64,000 nucleotides of DNA from Pseudomonas cannabina (GTDB lineage: Bacteria > Pseudomonadota > Gammaproteobacteria > Pseudomonadales > Pseudomonadaceae). A model generated the notes under the pieces. That model saw only the letters and a program-made list of their open reading frames with translations, had not been told where the DNA came from and did not search any database. The stretch lies in contig NZ_FNKU01000001.1 of the NCBI RefSeq assembly GCF_900100365.1, positions 1,550,001 to 1,614,000 of the forward strand. Direction: 5' to 3'. The position numbers were made by a program, and so were the translations under genes. Below are positions 1 to 8,949 of the stretch, in pieces. Each line of letters begins with the position of its first letter. The first letter of the stretch is position 1.

Positions 1-59
1 TTCAACAGCAACGCCGAACCGAACAGGGCGGGGAAGGACAGGGGGTTGAGACCTTTCAT
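1..59 (-). CDS. Start of an unidentified protein (partial)
   Basis: Only the first 19 codons are inside the window. They read MKGLNPLSFPALFGSALLL, a short charged start followed by a hydrophobic run, which fits the beginning of a signal peptide. The gene points the same way as the peptide importer upstream of it, with a 258-base gap that could hold its own promoter. No family can be named from this fragment. Confidence 0.5.
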   Translation of the reverse strand, partial: MKGLNPLSFPALFGSALLL

Positions 60-317
60 TGCGTGTGCTCGAAGTAAGGGAAAAGGGGCGTCTCGCTGAA
101 GCGGCCTGATCGTGTCGATCAAGCGCCTACATTCGCGTCGTCTTGCCTGCTTCCTGCGTGGCAATGCGTTTTTGCATAGAGCGCAACTCTATAGCTATAA
201 AAAAATAAGTTTAAATATCGATAGGGAATATGCATATGCGTTACCAAATGTTTCCGCAGAACGGGTTCAGCGTGCATAAAGAAGTCGCCCAGCTTTAAGT
301 CGCAATGTTTGCAGTGG
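60..317. other. Intergenic stretch, probable promoter region
   Basis: Lies between the ABC ATPase stop and the start of the partial gene at the window edge. The part around 180-250 is strikingly AT-rich for this genome and contains the near-palindrome ATATGCATAT at 227-236. It probably carries the promoter of the partial gene on the minus strand. No terminator with a clear T-tract was seen. Confidence 0.35.
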
Positions 318-2012
318 TCAGTGTCGCGCGACTGCTTGTGGGTGATTGTTTGCAGAGGCAGGTGTTCCGTGCTGAGCCGCCACCTGCTGCTCAAGGCGAC
401 GGCCAGGGATGGCGTCAATCAATTCCTGAGTGTAGGGAGCTGCAGGGCGCTCGAAAACGTCGCTGGCCTGGCCTTGTTCGATGGTCTTGCCCTGCTTGAG
501 CACCAGCACCTGATGAGCGATGCTGGCAACCACCGCCAGATCATGAGAAACTAGGACATAGGCCATTCCGGATTCGGCTTGCAGCTCGACCAGCAGGTCG
601 AGAATCTGCGCCTGTACCGATACGTCCAGCGCCGACACTGGCTCATCGAGCAGCAGCAAATCCGGCTGCAGCGCCAGCGCTCTGGCGATTGCTACGCGCT
701 GGCGCTGTCCGCCTGACAGTTCACGCGGTAGCCGGTCCAGATAGGCCACTGGCAGGTGCACTCGCTCGATGAGCTGGCGGGCGGCCTGTTCCAGTTCCCG
801 GCCTTTCAGCAGGCCGAACGAGACCAGCGGCTCGACGATACTTTCGAATAACGTGAAGCGTGGGTCGAGCGCTGCGAACGGGTTTTGCTGCACCAGCTGA
901 ATGCGTCGTCGCAACGGTCTGAACTCGCGCCAACCCAGGTCGGTGACGTCACGCCCTTCAAGCAGCACTCGTCCGGAGGTCGGTTTCTCCAGGCCCAGCG
1001 CGATGCGCAGTGCGGTGCTCTTGCCCGAACCGGACTCGCCGACGATGGCCAGGGTCTGACCGGGAAATACTTTGAAATTGACGTCCTGCAACGCGTGTAA
1101 CTCGGCCTGCTCACCTTTGACGTAAGGCAGTCGGTAGGTCTTGCCGATGTTACTCAGCGTCAGCAGTGGCGTGTCATTGGCCAGCACAGGGCGTGATGCC
1201 AGCGAGCTTTTGCGCTGACCGAATGCGGGAGCGGCGGCGATCAACGCACGCGTGTAGGCATGGTCCGGGTTGATAAGAAGCTGCTCGGGCGTGCCTTGTT
1301 CGACCAGTTCGCCTTTGTTCATGACCAGCACCCGGTCAGCGCGGTCGGCGGCCACGCCAAGGTCGTGGGTAATGATCAACAAGGAAATGCCGCGCTCGCT
1401 GACCAGGCGTTGCAAATGATCGAGGATTTTACGCTGCACGGTGACGTCCAGCGCGCTGGTAGGCTCGTCGGCGATGATCAGGCGTGGATTGCCTGCCAGT
1501 GCGATGGCAATCAATACACGCTGGCGCATGCCGCCGGACAGTTCGTGCGGATACTGGCGGGCGCGCAACACAGGTTTGTTCAGACCGACTTGCTGCAACA
1601 GCTCCAGCACATCGGCATCGACTGTCGGATAACGTCCGCCACGCGCTTGCAGCAGCGCTTCGGCAATCTGCCGACCGATACGCAAGGTCGGGTTGAGGCC
1701 GACCATCGGGTCTTGTGGCACCAGACCGATCAGGCTGCCGCGAACCCGGCGTTTCTCGCGCTCGGAGGCATGGCTCAGATTCTGCCCATCAATATGCAGT
1801 TCGCCCTGGGTAATGGTTGCGTGGTCCGGCAGCAGACCGAGGATTGCGTTGGCCATCGTCGACTTGCCGGAACCGGACTCACCGACAATTGCCACGGTTT
1901 CGCCTTGCGCAACCTGAAACGAAACGTTGTGCACGGCCTGATTGATCTGGCCGTCGAAACGATAGGCGACGCCCAGGTGCCGGATGTCGATCAGTTGCGG
2001 GGCGTCAGTCAT
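318..2012 (-). CDS. Peptide-type ABC importer, double ATP-binding protein
   Basis: A 564-residue fusion of two DppD/DppF-type ATPase domains (GsiA/YejF architecture), which hydrolyses ATP at the inner face of the cytoplasmic membrane for the importer encoded just upstream. Walker A GESGSGKS is near residues 44-51, with signature LSGGMRQRV and Walker B IIADEP in the first half. The second half repeats this with [17 protein letters not shown] and LLLDEP. I start at 2012 (MTDAPQ) rather than at the longer open frame, because ATG there overlaps the permease stop by four bases (ATGA), typical of coupling. Last gene of a four-gene operon. The substrate is unknown; an oligopeptide, glutathione-like compound or opine would all fit. 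Confidence 0.9.
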   Translation of the reverse strand: MTDAPQLIDIRHLGVAYRFDGQINQAVHNVSFQVAQGETVAIVGESGSGKSTMANAILGLLPDHATITQGELHIDGQNLSHASEREKRRVRGSLIGLVPQDPMVGLNPTLRIGRQIAEALLQARGGRYPTVDADVLELLQQVGLNKPVLRARQYPHELSGGMRQRVLIAIALAGNPRLIIADEPTSALDVTVQRKILDHLQRLVSERGISLLIITHDLGVAADRADRVLVMNKGELVEQGTPEQLLINPDHAYTRALIAAAPAFGQRKSSLASRPVLANDTPLLTLSNIGKTYRLPYVKGEQAELHALQDVNFKVFPGQTLAIVGESGSGKSTALRIALGLEKPTSGRVLLEGRDVTDLGWREFRPLRRRIQLVQQNPFAALDPRFTLFESIVEPLVSFGLLKGRELEQAARQLIERVHLPVAYLDRLPRELSGGQRQRVAIARALALQPDLLLLDEPVSALDVSVQAQILDLLVELQAESGMAYVLVSHDLAVVASIAHQVLVLKQGKTIEQGQASDVFERPAAPYTQELIDAIPGRRLEQQVAAQHGTPASANNHPQAVARH

Positions 2013-2926
2013 CGTTGAACCTCTTCCAGCGTACGGGCGATGTGGTTGAAGCTGAACACCACGGCGACCACGAACAGGCCGGGCAACAGCGAAACCCAGG
2101 GAGCAGTCATCAGAAAGTGTCGGCCGTTGGCGATCAACGTGCCCCATTCGGCGGCGGGCGGTTCTGCGCCAAAACCGAGAAAGCTCAGCCCGGCAGTCGC
2201 CAGAATGGCCGCACCGAAGTCCAGCGTGGCGAGCACTGCTACCGGGCCCCAGGCGTTGGGCAGAATGTGTCGCAGCAGGGTGCGGGTCCAGCTGGCGCCG
2301 CCCAGCCGCGCCGCCTCGACGTAGGGCAGAGTCTTGACCCTCAGCACTTCAGCGCGGGTGGTGCGGGCGAAGCCGGGGATGATGCCCACGCCCACTGCGA
2401 TGGCCACCGGAAGGGTGCCGAAACCGATGGCCGTGACAATCGCCAGCGCCAGCAGCAAACCGGGGAGGGCCAGCAATACGTCGACAAAGCGCATGATTAC
2501 AGCGTCTATCCGGCCGCCTGCGAAGCCGGAAATCACTCCCAGGCTAAGGCCGCCCGCCATGGCAATACCTACCGCCAGCAGCGCCGCCTGCACCGACAGG
2601 CTGGAGCCATGCACCACGCGAGTATAAAGATCACGGCCCAGTTCGTCGGTGCCAAACCAGTGCACGCTATTGGGCGGAGTGAGCTTGTCGGTGGGTGAGG
2701 TGGCGTAAGGCGCGTAGCTGGTCAGCAGGTTGGGCGCCAGCGCGGCCAGCAGCGCAAAGGCCACCAACGCCACGGCGAGCACAAACCCCGGTCGGCGCAG
2801 CAGCGGCTTGACTGCTTCGATGACTCTACTGAATCTGCTGCGGCGTCGCCATTGCGCCGCGGATGGGTTTTTAGAGGTGAGAACAGCCTGGGTCAGGCGT
2901 GCAAGGCGATCGTCGAAAATGGTCAT
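2009..2926 (-). CDS. Peptide-type ABC importer permease (DppC-like)
   Basis: Inner-membrane permease of the DppC/OppC class, 305 residues. A cytoplasmic N-terminal tail is followed by a first membrane helix (PGFVLAVALVAFALLAALAP) and the class C motif HWFGTDELGRD. The ABC-binding EAA-type loop follows (EAARLGGASWTRTLLRHILPN), and then the C-terminal helices. The start at 2926 (MTIFDD) lies four bases after the preceding permease stop; the longer frame runs into that gene and is unlikely. It forms a heterodimer with the DppB-like permease encoded directly upstream. Confidence 0.9.
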   Translation of the reverse strand: MTIFDDRLARLTQAVLTSKNPSAAQWRRRSRFSRVIEAVKPLLRRPGFVLAVALVAFALLAALAPNLLTSYAPYATSPTDKLTPPNSVHWFGTDELGRDLYTRVVHGSSLSVQAALLAVGIAMAGGLSLGVISGFAGGRIDAVIMRFVDVLLALPGLLLALAIVTAIGFGTLPVAIAVGVGIIPGFARTTRAEVLRVKTLPYVEAARLGGASWTRTLLRHILPNAWGPVAVLATLDFGAAILATAGLSFLGFGAEPPAAEWGTLIANGRHFLMTAPWVSLLPGLFVVAVVFSFNHIARTLEEVQR

Positions 2927-2930
2927 GGCG

Positions 2931-3881
2931 TCAGGAGACCTTTGGCGTGTGGGCGATGCGCGGATCCAGCGCGGGGTACAGCAGGTCAACGATCAGATTG
3001 ACCACAACGAAGGCCGCTGCCGAGACCGCAACGATGGCCAGTACCACCGGAATGTCCTGGCGCAGCACGGCTTCCTGAGCCAGGCGGCCGACCCCGGCGC
3101 GGGCAAAGATGGTTTCCACCAGCACGGCCCCGGAAACGGTGTTGCCCACTTGCAGACCGATCAGCGTCAACAGCGGCAGGGCGGCGTTCTTGAACGCATG
3201 GCGGGCTTGAACCTGCGCGCGGGTCAGGCCTTTGGCGTAGGCGGTGATGATATAGGGTTCTTTCCACACGCCCTGAAAGCCACGTTGCAGAACCTGGGCG
3301 TACACCGCAGCGCTGGGGATCGCCAGCGTGACGGCGGGCAGGATCAGGCTGGCAAAGCCCTGATTGCCGGTTGCCGGGAACCAGCCGAGGCTGAACGCGA
3401 ACAGCTGAATGAACAGCAGGCCCATCCAGAACACCGGCACCGAGAAGCCCAGCGACGGCAAGCGTGACAGCGCCACTTTCAGCGGCTGCCAGCTTACATA
3501 GGCGGTGAGGTACGCCAGACCGATCCCACCGATCAGCGAGAGCACAATGGCCAGACCCGCCAGGCTCAGGGTTTGCGGCAGACGCTCGACCAGCAGTTCC
3601 GAGACCGGGCGGTTGAGGGTCAGCGAATTGCCGAAATCGCCGTGAATCGCGCCCCACAGCAGGTTGAAATACTGTTCGAAAACCCCGCGATCCAGCCCGT
3701 AATACAATTTGGCCTTGGCCAGATCCTGGGCGGACAGGGAGTCGATCTCGACCCCCGAAGCGCTGAGCATGATCGACAGCGTGTCGCCGGGCAGCAGATA
3801 CAGAATGAAATAGGTGATGCTGTAGGCACCCCAGAGCACCAGCAGCGCCTGCGCGATCCGGCCGAGGATATAGCGGCTCAT
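2931..3881 (-). CDS. Peptide-type ABC importer permease (DppB-like)
   Basis: A 316-residue inner-membrane permease of the DppB/GsiC class. It begins MSRYILGRIAQALLVLWGAY, the usual first helix, and has the conserved LPGD motif, the N-terminal periplasmic loop and an EAA-type loop (TAYAKGLTRAQVQARHAFKN). The start overlaps the binding-protein stop by four bases (3878-3881), so the two genes are translationally coupled. Length and motif order are normal for the family. Confidence 0.92.
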   Translation of the reverse strand: MSRYILGRIAQALLVLWGAYSITYFILYLLPGDTLSIMLSASGVEIDSLSAQDLAKAKLYYGLDRGVFEQYFNLLWGAIHGDFGNSLTLNRPVSELLVERLPQTLSLAGLAIVLSLIGGIGLAYLTAYVSWQPLKVALSRLPSLGFSVPVFWMGLLFIQLFAFSLGWFPATGNQGFASLILPAVTLAIPSAAVYAQVLQRGFQGVWKEPYIITAYAKGLTRAQVQARHAFKNAALPLLTLIGLQVGNTVSGAVLVETIFARAGVGRLAQEAVLRQDIPVVLAIVAVSAAAFVVVNLIVDLLYPALDPRIAHTPKVS

Positions 3882-5509
3882 GGCGCTGCAAATTCGATGT
3901 CGTTGAACAGCGCGAAACCTTCGGCGGTCCAGTGGAAGTTACGCACGTTTTTCGCCGTGGCGGCCTGCCAGACCCGCTCGTAGACCGGAAACGCCGAGCC
4001 TTCGTCAATCAGCAGATCCTGCAGGTCGCCATAGGCTTTTGCGCGCTGCTCGCTGCGCGTGGCGGTCAGTCCGGCGTCGAACAGTTCAAGCGCTCTGGGC
4101 AGCGTTTCGGGCGCGTAGAGGTTGGTGGCCAGGGTCGAGCTGTTGGCACTGCGCGGGTCGATAATGGTTTGCAGGATGATCGGGTCGGCGCGGGTCATGT
4201 AGGTGGAGGTCAGGTCATAGTTACCCGCCGCGTTGGCGGCGGCCCATTCTGCGGTGGTCACGACATTGAGTTTGAGTTCGATACCGACCTTGCGCAGTTG
4301 ATCCTGAATCAATACGTCGCCAGCGGTTTCAGCGGGCGACAGGTTATAGGCCAGCTTCAGACGTTTGCCGTCCTTGTAACGATAGCCGTCGGCGTTTTTC
4401 TGCCAGCCGGCTTCGTCCAGCAGGCGCCCGGCACCTTGAGGATCGTAGGCCAGTTTGTCGGCCTGGCTTTTGTAGAACGGAGTGGTGATGTCGTAAATGC
4501 CTGTGACCACCGGAAATTGCGGGTTGTAGACGGTGGCCGCATAGGTTTTGCGGTCGATGGCCTTTTGCAGCGCCAGGCGCACGTTACGATCGGCCAGAAT
4601 CCGATTGCCGCGAGTGTTGGGGTACATGTTCAGGGCCGGCCCTGGCAGTGAACGGCTCTGGATGGTCGCGCCTTTGGACGTGAACAGGTTGAGGTCCACC
4701 TCGGAAAACGGATTGCGAGGCCAGAGGATATCGACCTGGCCCTGCACGAACTGGCCGTTGCGCACGCTCTCTTCGGGAACGTAACTGACCTCGACCGCAT
4801 CCAGATGCGCCTCGCCCTTGTTTTGCGCATTGGCCGATGGCCACGCATAGCCTTTGCGCTTGGTCAGGCGCAGACCGCTTTCCGGCGTGTAGCGTTCCAG
4901 CACAAACGGCCCGGTGCCGATGATCGCGCCCAATGAGCGTTGTTTGACGCTGAGCGCGTAGGATTCCGGAGCGAGAATGGCGAGGTTGGTGGTGGAGGTG
5001 GCTTGCAGGAATCCGGCATTGGGTTTGGCCAGTACCAGCTTGACGGTGAAGTCATCCAGCACTTGAGCGTGGTCATAGCCCTTCAGATAAGTCGCGCCAA
5101 AGGTGGCGGGCAACTGGTCGGCGAACGCCTTGTTGGTGTCATAGGCGGTTTTCACCGCCTGCGCATCGAAACGCGTGCCGTTGCTGAAGGTTACGTCCTT
5201 GCGCAGATGAAAGGTGTACGCCAGCGCATCGTCACTGACCTCCCAGCGTTCAGCCAGCCACGGAATGATCTTGCCGGTCTGCGGGTCCTGATCGGTAAGG
5301 GACTCGGCGACATTGCGCAGTACCACCCGGTGCTCTAGCCAGTAGACCTGGAACGGATCAAGGCTGACCAGCGTGGTGTTGTCTCTGAAAAACGCGACCT
5401 TGAGCGTCTTGCCAGGCTGACTGTCCTGGCCCGAAGGTGAGCAGCCGAGCAGAACGACGGCGCTGATGGCGGTGAGCAGCAAGCGCGATAGCAGAGGGCG
5501 ACCAGTCAT
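3878..5509 (-). CDS. Extracellular solute-binding lipoprotein, family 5
   Basis: A 543-residue SBP_bac_5 (DppA/OppA-type) binding protein and the first gene of the importer operon. The N terminus has a hydrophobic stretch ending in the lipobox VLLGC, with the lipidated cysteine at about residue 23. The mature protein is therefore anchored in a membrane and faces the periplasm. The family motif region WEVSDDALAYTFHLRKDVTF is present. It captures the substrate and delivers it to the two permeases encoded downstream. Peptide-, nickel- and opine-binding members cannot be told apart by reading alone. Confidence 0.9.
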   Translation of the reverse strand: MTGRPLLSRLLLTAISAVVLLGCSPSGQDSQPGKTLKVAFFRDNTTLVSLDPFQVYWLEHRVVLRNVAESLTDQDPQTGKIIPWLAERWEVSDDALAYTFHLRKDVTFSNGTRFDAQAVKTAYDTNKAFADQLPATFGATYLKGYDHAQVLDDFTVKLVLAKPNAGFLQATSTTNLAILAPESYALSVKQRSLGAIIGTGPFVLERYTPESGLRLTKRKGYAWPSANAQNKGEAHLDAVEVSYVPEESVRNGQFVQGQVDILWPRNPFSEVDLNLFTSKGATIQSRSLPGPALNMYPNTRGNRILADRNVRLALQKAIDRKTYAATVYNPQFPVVTGIYDITTPFYKSQADKLAYDPQGAGRLLDEAGWQKNADGYRYKDGKRLKLAYNLSPAETAGDVLIQDQLRKVGIELKLNVVTTAEWAAANAAGNYDLTSTYMTRADPIILQTIIDPRSANSSTLATNLYAPETLPRALELFDAGLTATRSEQRAKAYGDLQDLLIDEGSAFPVYERVWQAATAKNVRNFHWTAEGFALFNDIEFAAP

Positions 5510-5925
5510 CGCACTGCCCTCCGGTGTGCGAGTCGGTCCGGTGATGGCAAAGGGTGAGTGCGATACATGGAAAAATCCTCTTAAAATCGAGCGCAGCGCT
5601 CCAGCTGGTTTTAAGAACCTATTCTTATGATGTGAGGCTGTAGAAGTCTTTTTTCTTCTAAGCTAATATAGAATTTTATGAATACTTGGGTAAAGTATTA
5701 TTATTTTTTAGCATTTATCGATCGGCGGCGGAGATTTGCGAGAGAACATCATGCTGGCGAGCAGACGCGAAGATTCCTGTATTTTGCCCTCAGGTCTTGT
5801 TGCGTACGGTTTCGAAGGCCGATGCTGCGTCCTATAATCCGCGCTTCAAGGACTGCCCGACGCAATGCCTTTTTGGTGAAGAATTATCAGAGGCGGTGAG
5901 CTCGTTTAGTCATTGCTGATCCGCA
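5510..5925. other. Intergenic region upstream of the importer operon
   Basis: A 416-base gap with no convincing gene. It must carry the promoter of the minus-strand importer operon. The 5640-5710 part is AT-rich. Two short overlapping open frames on the plus strand (5678-5919) have no ribosome site or recognisable protein and were not called. Confidence 0.5.
5612..5627. promoter_or_regulatory. Inverted repeat TAAGAA-4-TTCTTA, possible operator
   Basis: A perfect 6-bp inverted repeat with a 4-base spacer, about 100 bases before the binding-protein start and next to the AT-rich stretch. The size suits a LysR- or sigma-54-activator-type site. No regulator can be assigned. Confidence 0.35.
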
Positions 5926-6582
5926 TCAGCGCTGGCTGAATGCTTTTACCGCCTGTTCGACAGGTGTGGGGCCTTCGGTAACCTCGATGATCTGTCGGGA
6001 TACTTCAGGCTGATCGACCAGTGCCGCCAGAAAAGCCGCTACGTCATCGCGCGCGATGTCGCCGTAAGGAATGGCCAGGCCTGCGCGAATCTTGCCCGAA
6101 CCCGCGCGATCGACCAGGGTGCCCGGCCTTATGATGACCCAGTCCAGGGCGGACGATGCCAGGCATACATCGGCGTTTTTCTTCACTTGCATGTAATTCT
6201 CGAAGCCCGCGGAGGTGTCTTTACCGCGTGCGGCTTCGGGAAATGCCGACACCAACAGAAAACGCCGCACGCCGGCGAGTTCAGCGGCTGCAACTGAAGT
6301 TTTCAGCCCTTCGCCGTCAATGGCGTTGGTCAGCTCAATGCCTGCGCCCCCGGCTCCGGCGGTGAAAATCACCACGTCGCTGTCCGCCATTGCGCAGGCC
6401 AACGCAGGTGCATCCATCTCGACAAGGTTTCCGAGCAAGGGCAGGGCGCCGGTCGCTTTGATCAGCGCCGACTGTTGTTCCTTGCGGTGCAAGGCGATTA
6501 CTTCATGACCGTTGTCACCAAGGTTTTTTATGAGGCGCAAACCAACCTTGCCTGCGGCCCCGATGACAAAAACTCTGGACAT
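5926..6582 (-). CDS. Atypical short-chain dehydrogenase, NAD(P)H-binding
   Basis: A 218-residue one-domain Rossmann protein of the NAD(P)-binding PF13460/NmrA-like type. The dinucleotide motif GAAGKVG is at residues 8-14 and LVSAFPEA marks the mid-sheet. The start at 6582 (MSRVFV) is preceded by AGAGGAAT, a good ribosome site; the longer frame is not needed. It lies third downstream of the old-yellow-enzyme gene on the same strand, so it may belong to that electrophile or redox-stress unit. The substrate is unknown. Confidence 0.8.
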   Translation of the reverse strand: MSRVFVIGAAGKVGLRLIKNLGDNGHEVIALHRKEQQSALIKATGALPLLGNLVEMDAPALACAMADSDVVIFTAGAGGAGIELTNAIDGEGLKTSVAAAELAGVRRFLLVSAFPEAARGKDTSAGFENYMQVKKNADVCLASSALDWVIIRPGTLVDRAGSGKIRAGLAIPYGDIARDDVAAFLAALVDQPEVSRQIIEVTEGPTPVEQAVKAFSQR

Positions 6583-6642
6583 CAGATATTCCTCTGTTAA
6601 CGGGGTGCCGGCACTCTTTGGTGTCGGCACGCTCTTGTCGAA

Positions 6643-7029
6643 TCAACCTTCGAACTGGTGGTAAACCCTGGCAATCACTTTCCAGTTGCCATCGATTTTG
6701 ATCAGCGTCAGGTAGTCATTGTAATCAGCACCAATCGCGTCTTTTTCCATGTCAATGCGAACCACGGCGGTGGTTGGGGTGATAGCGAGTATGTCCAGGC
6801 GCGTGGTGATATCAGGCGCAGTGCCGTTGGTTTCGACAAACGTGTACAGGTTGCTGATCGGCCCGCCCAGCAATTGACCGTTGGTGAAGCCATACATCAC
6901 CGCATCCTTATGGAAAGCTTCTTCGATAGTGGCGACGCTACCGATACGCAAGCCCTCTACGTATTTGCTGGCGGTGGCGATGACAGCGTTGTAATCACTG
7001 GTGGGTACGGCTTTGATGTTTTTGCTCAT
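6643..7029 (-). CDS. NTF2-like (SnoaL/DUF4440-type) protein
   Basis: A 128-residue single-domain protein with the NTF2-like pattern: an N-terminal helix (YNAVIATASKYVEGLRIG), FHKDAVMYGF, and the C-terminal strands TLIKIDGNWKVIARVYHQ. Members are cone-shaped folds that serve as small enzymes or binding proteins. Located between the old-yellow-enzyme gene and the SDR gene on the same strand with 50-60 base gaps, so probably co-transcribed. No catalytic residues can be assigned. Confidence 0.75.
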   Translation of the reverse strand: MSKNIKAVPTSDYNAVIATASKYVEGLRIGSVATIEEAFHKDAVMYGFTNGQLLGGPISNLYTFVETNGTAPDITTRLDILAITPTTAVVRIDMEKDAIGADYNDYLTLIKIDGNWKVIARVYHQFEG

Positions 7030-7083
7030 AAGGTGGTACTCCTGGGTTGGGAACAGCTAAAAGAGCAGGGGGTCACGCCGCTT

Positions 7084-8187
7084 TCAATACGTCCCGAGCG
7101 GCCAGTCGGTGTAGCCTTTGGCACCGCCGCCGTAGTACGACTCACGAGGGGCGATGGTCAGTTCGGCCCCATGAAACAGGCGAGCGACGAGGTCGGGGTT
7201 GGAGATGAACAGGCGGCCGAAGGCGACTGCGTCGATCTTGCCCTGCGCCCGACGCTCGATCGCCATTTCAAGGTCGTAGTTATTGTTGCCAATGAACGGG
7301 CCGTTGAACTGAGCGCTCAAGGCATCCATGTCGACCCCTTCCGGGACTTCGCGGGACGTAGCCGTTGCGCCTTCGACAAAGTGCAGATACGCAAGATTGA
7401 ACGTGTTCAACCGCTGGATCAGGTAACCATGCAGGCCCATTACGTTGCTGTCCGGCGCGGTGTTGCCGGCATCGGGCGTCACCGGCGACAAGCGAATGCC
7501 GACCCGGTCGCTACCCCAGATGTCCACGATGGCCTGAGTCACTTCCAGCGTCAGGCGAGCGCGGTTTTCTATCGAACCGCCGTATTGGTCGGTGCGCTGA
7601 TTGGTGGAGTCGCGCAGAAACTGATCAAGCAGATAGCTGTTGGCCGAGTGCACTTCGACGCCATCAAAGCCGGCCCGTTTGGCGTTTTCGGCTGCGTGCC
7701 GGTACTGCTCGATGATGTCGGGAATCTCATCGGTTTCTAGCGCGCGCGGCATGGAAACGGGCACAAAACCGTCGACGGTATACGTGTTGCCTTCGGCCTG
7801 GATGGCGGAGGGCGCGACCGGGGCTTCACCAGCGGGTTGCAGGTCGACACTGGAGAACCGGCCGACGTGCCAGAGCTGGCTGACGATCTTGCCACCGGCG
7901 GCATGCACCGCGTCGGTGACTTTCCGCCAGCCCGCGACCTGCTCTTCATTCCAGATCCCGGGCGTTGCAGCGTAGCCTCGGCCTTGAGCGGAAATGTTGG
8001 TCGCCTCGGCCACGATCATTCCTGCTGTCGCACGTTGCGCATAGTAGGTCGCGTGCAGGTCGTTTGGCACACCGTCCTCGGCATAACGGCTACGTGTCAC
8101 AGGCGCCATCACAATCCGGTTCGCCAAATCTATTGAGCCCATCCGCACGGGAGAGAAAAGATCGGTGGTTTTACTCAAATCATTCAT
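7084..8187 (-). CDS. Old yellow enzyme, NADH:flavin oxidoreductase
   Basis: A 367-residue FMN-dependent ene-reductase of the NemA/XenB/OYE class. These enzymes use NAD(P)H to reduce activated alkenes, quinones, N-ethylmaleimide and nitro compounds. The FMN-barrel start LFSPVRMGSIDLANRIVMAP is present. So are the active-site HSAN (HxxN pair) followed by QFLRDSTNQRTDQYGGS, and the phosphate-binding FGRLFISNPDL near the C terminus. The start at 8187 (MNDLSK) leaves room for the operator at 8202-8220. It is preceded by a TetR-family gene, the same pairing as nemR-nemA. Confidence 0.9.
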   Translation of the reverse strand: MNDLSKTTDLFSPVRMGSIDLANRIVMAPVTRSRYAEDGVPNDLHATYYAQRATAGMIVAEATNISAQGRGYAATPGIWNEEQVAGWRKVTDAVHAAGGKIVSQLWHVGRFSSVDLQPAGEAPVAPSAIQAEGNTYTVDGFVPVSMPRALETDEIPDIIEQYRHAAENAKRAGFDGVEVHSANSYLLDQFLRDSTNQRTDQYGGSIENRARLTLEVTQAIVDIWGSDRVGIRLSPVTPDAGNTAPDSNVMGLHGYLIQRLNTFNLAYLHFVEGATATSREVPEGVDMDALSAQFNGPFIGNNNYDLEMAIERRAQGKIDAVAFGRLFISNPDLVARLFHGAELTIAPRESYYGGGAKGYTDWPLGTY

Positions 8188-8201
8188 AAGTAATGTCTCG
8201 A

Positions 8202-8220
8202 AGTAGACCGGTCGTCTACT
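8202..8220. promoter_or_regulatory. TetR-type operator before the OYE gene
   Basis: AGTAGACCGGTCGTCTACT, an almost perfect palindrome with core GACCGGTC, 15 bases before the OYE start codon. Its 13-base part GACCGGTCGTCTA recurs exactly upstream of the adjacent TetR gene (8853-8865). Confidence 0.75.
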
Positions 8221-8244
8221 AGAAATGGTTAAAAAAAGCACCCG

Positions 8245-8826
8245 CTACTTGAGCAGGCGCTTGGTCATGTTCAGAGCTTTATCGAAGGACTCGGTGGACT
8301 TGTTGACCTTTACCAGCAGGGAGGCGCCAAGCCAGAGTTGATAAAGCGATTCTGCGAAACCCTGATGATCGTCTTCGGGATGAATGCTGCCGTCGGATGC
8401 ACCCATTTCTACACATGCGGTGATGCGCTTGATGATTTGTGCAGTGCCGACTCCCAGCACGCGACGCATGTCCTCTGACAGATCGCACACTTCAGCACCC
8501 AGTTTGACGACCAGGCACTTACCTTCGGGAAGGTCGGTGCCTTGGGTTTCTGACCAGTACATGAAATAGGCCAGTAATCGCTCCGCACCTGTACCGGGGC
8601 GTGCCATAAGAGCGTCAACCCGGCCCAGGTACTCGGAAAAATACTCTTCCAGCAGCGCCTGACCAAATTCTTCCTTCGATTTGAAATAATAGTAGAACGA
8701 ACCTTTGGGTACGCCCGCGGTGCTCAATACTTCTGCGAGACCGACAGCGGTGTACCCTTTGTTCGTCATCAGCGACCTGGCAACATCGATGATGTGCTGG
8801 CGCATGTCGTGGGCTGGTTTCTTCAT
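8245..8826 (-). CDS. TetR-family repressor (NemR-like)
   Basis: A 193-residue TetR regulator. The N-terminal HTH reads HIIDVARSLMTNKGYTAVGLAEVL...GVPKGSFYYYFKSKEEF; the ligand domain follows and contains cysteines (KCLVVKLGAEVCDL, ACVEM) that could sense electrophiles. It lies just upstream of the OYE gene on the same strand. Identical palindromes in front of both genes suggest autoregulation and repression of the downstream oxidoreductase genes. The start at 8826 (MKKPAH) matches family length. Confidence 0.88.
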   Translation of the reverse strand: MKKPAHDMRQHIIDVARSLMTNKGYTAVGLAEVLSTAGVPKGSFYYYFKSKEEFGQALLEEYFSEYLGRVDALMARPGTGAERLLAYFMYWSETQGTDLPEGKCLVVKLGAEVCDLSEDMRRVLGVGTAQIIKRITACVEMGASDGSIHPEDDHQGFAESLYQLWLGASLLVKVNKSTESFDKALNMTKRLLK

Positions 8827-8852
8827 AATGGCGAGCAGACTACTCGCAAACC

Positions 8853-8865
8853 GACCGGTCGTCTA
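8853..8865. promoter_or_regulatory. TetR-type operator before the TetR gene
   Basis: GACCGGTCGTCTA, identical to 13 bases of the palindrome at 8202-8220, lying 27 bases before the repressor start codon. It supports autoregulation. Confidence 0.7.
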
Positions 8866-8949
8866 GTAGGTGCTTGCCTTGATCTTTCAACCGCTAGCGA
8901 AAGGTGTTCGGGTGAAAATGGATATTCCGCGTGGCAACCGAAGCTGCCC

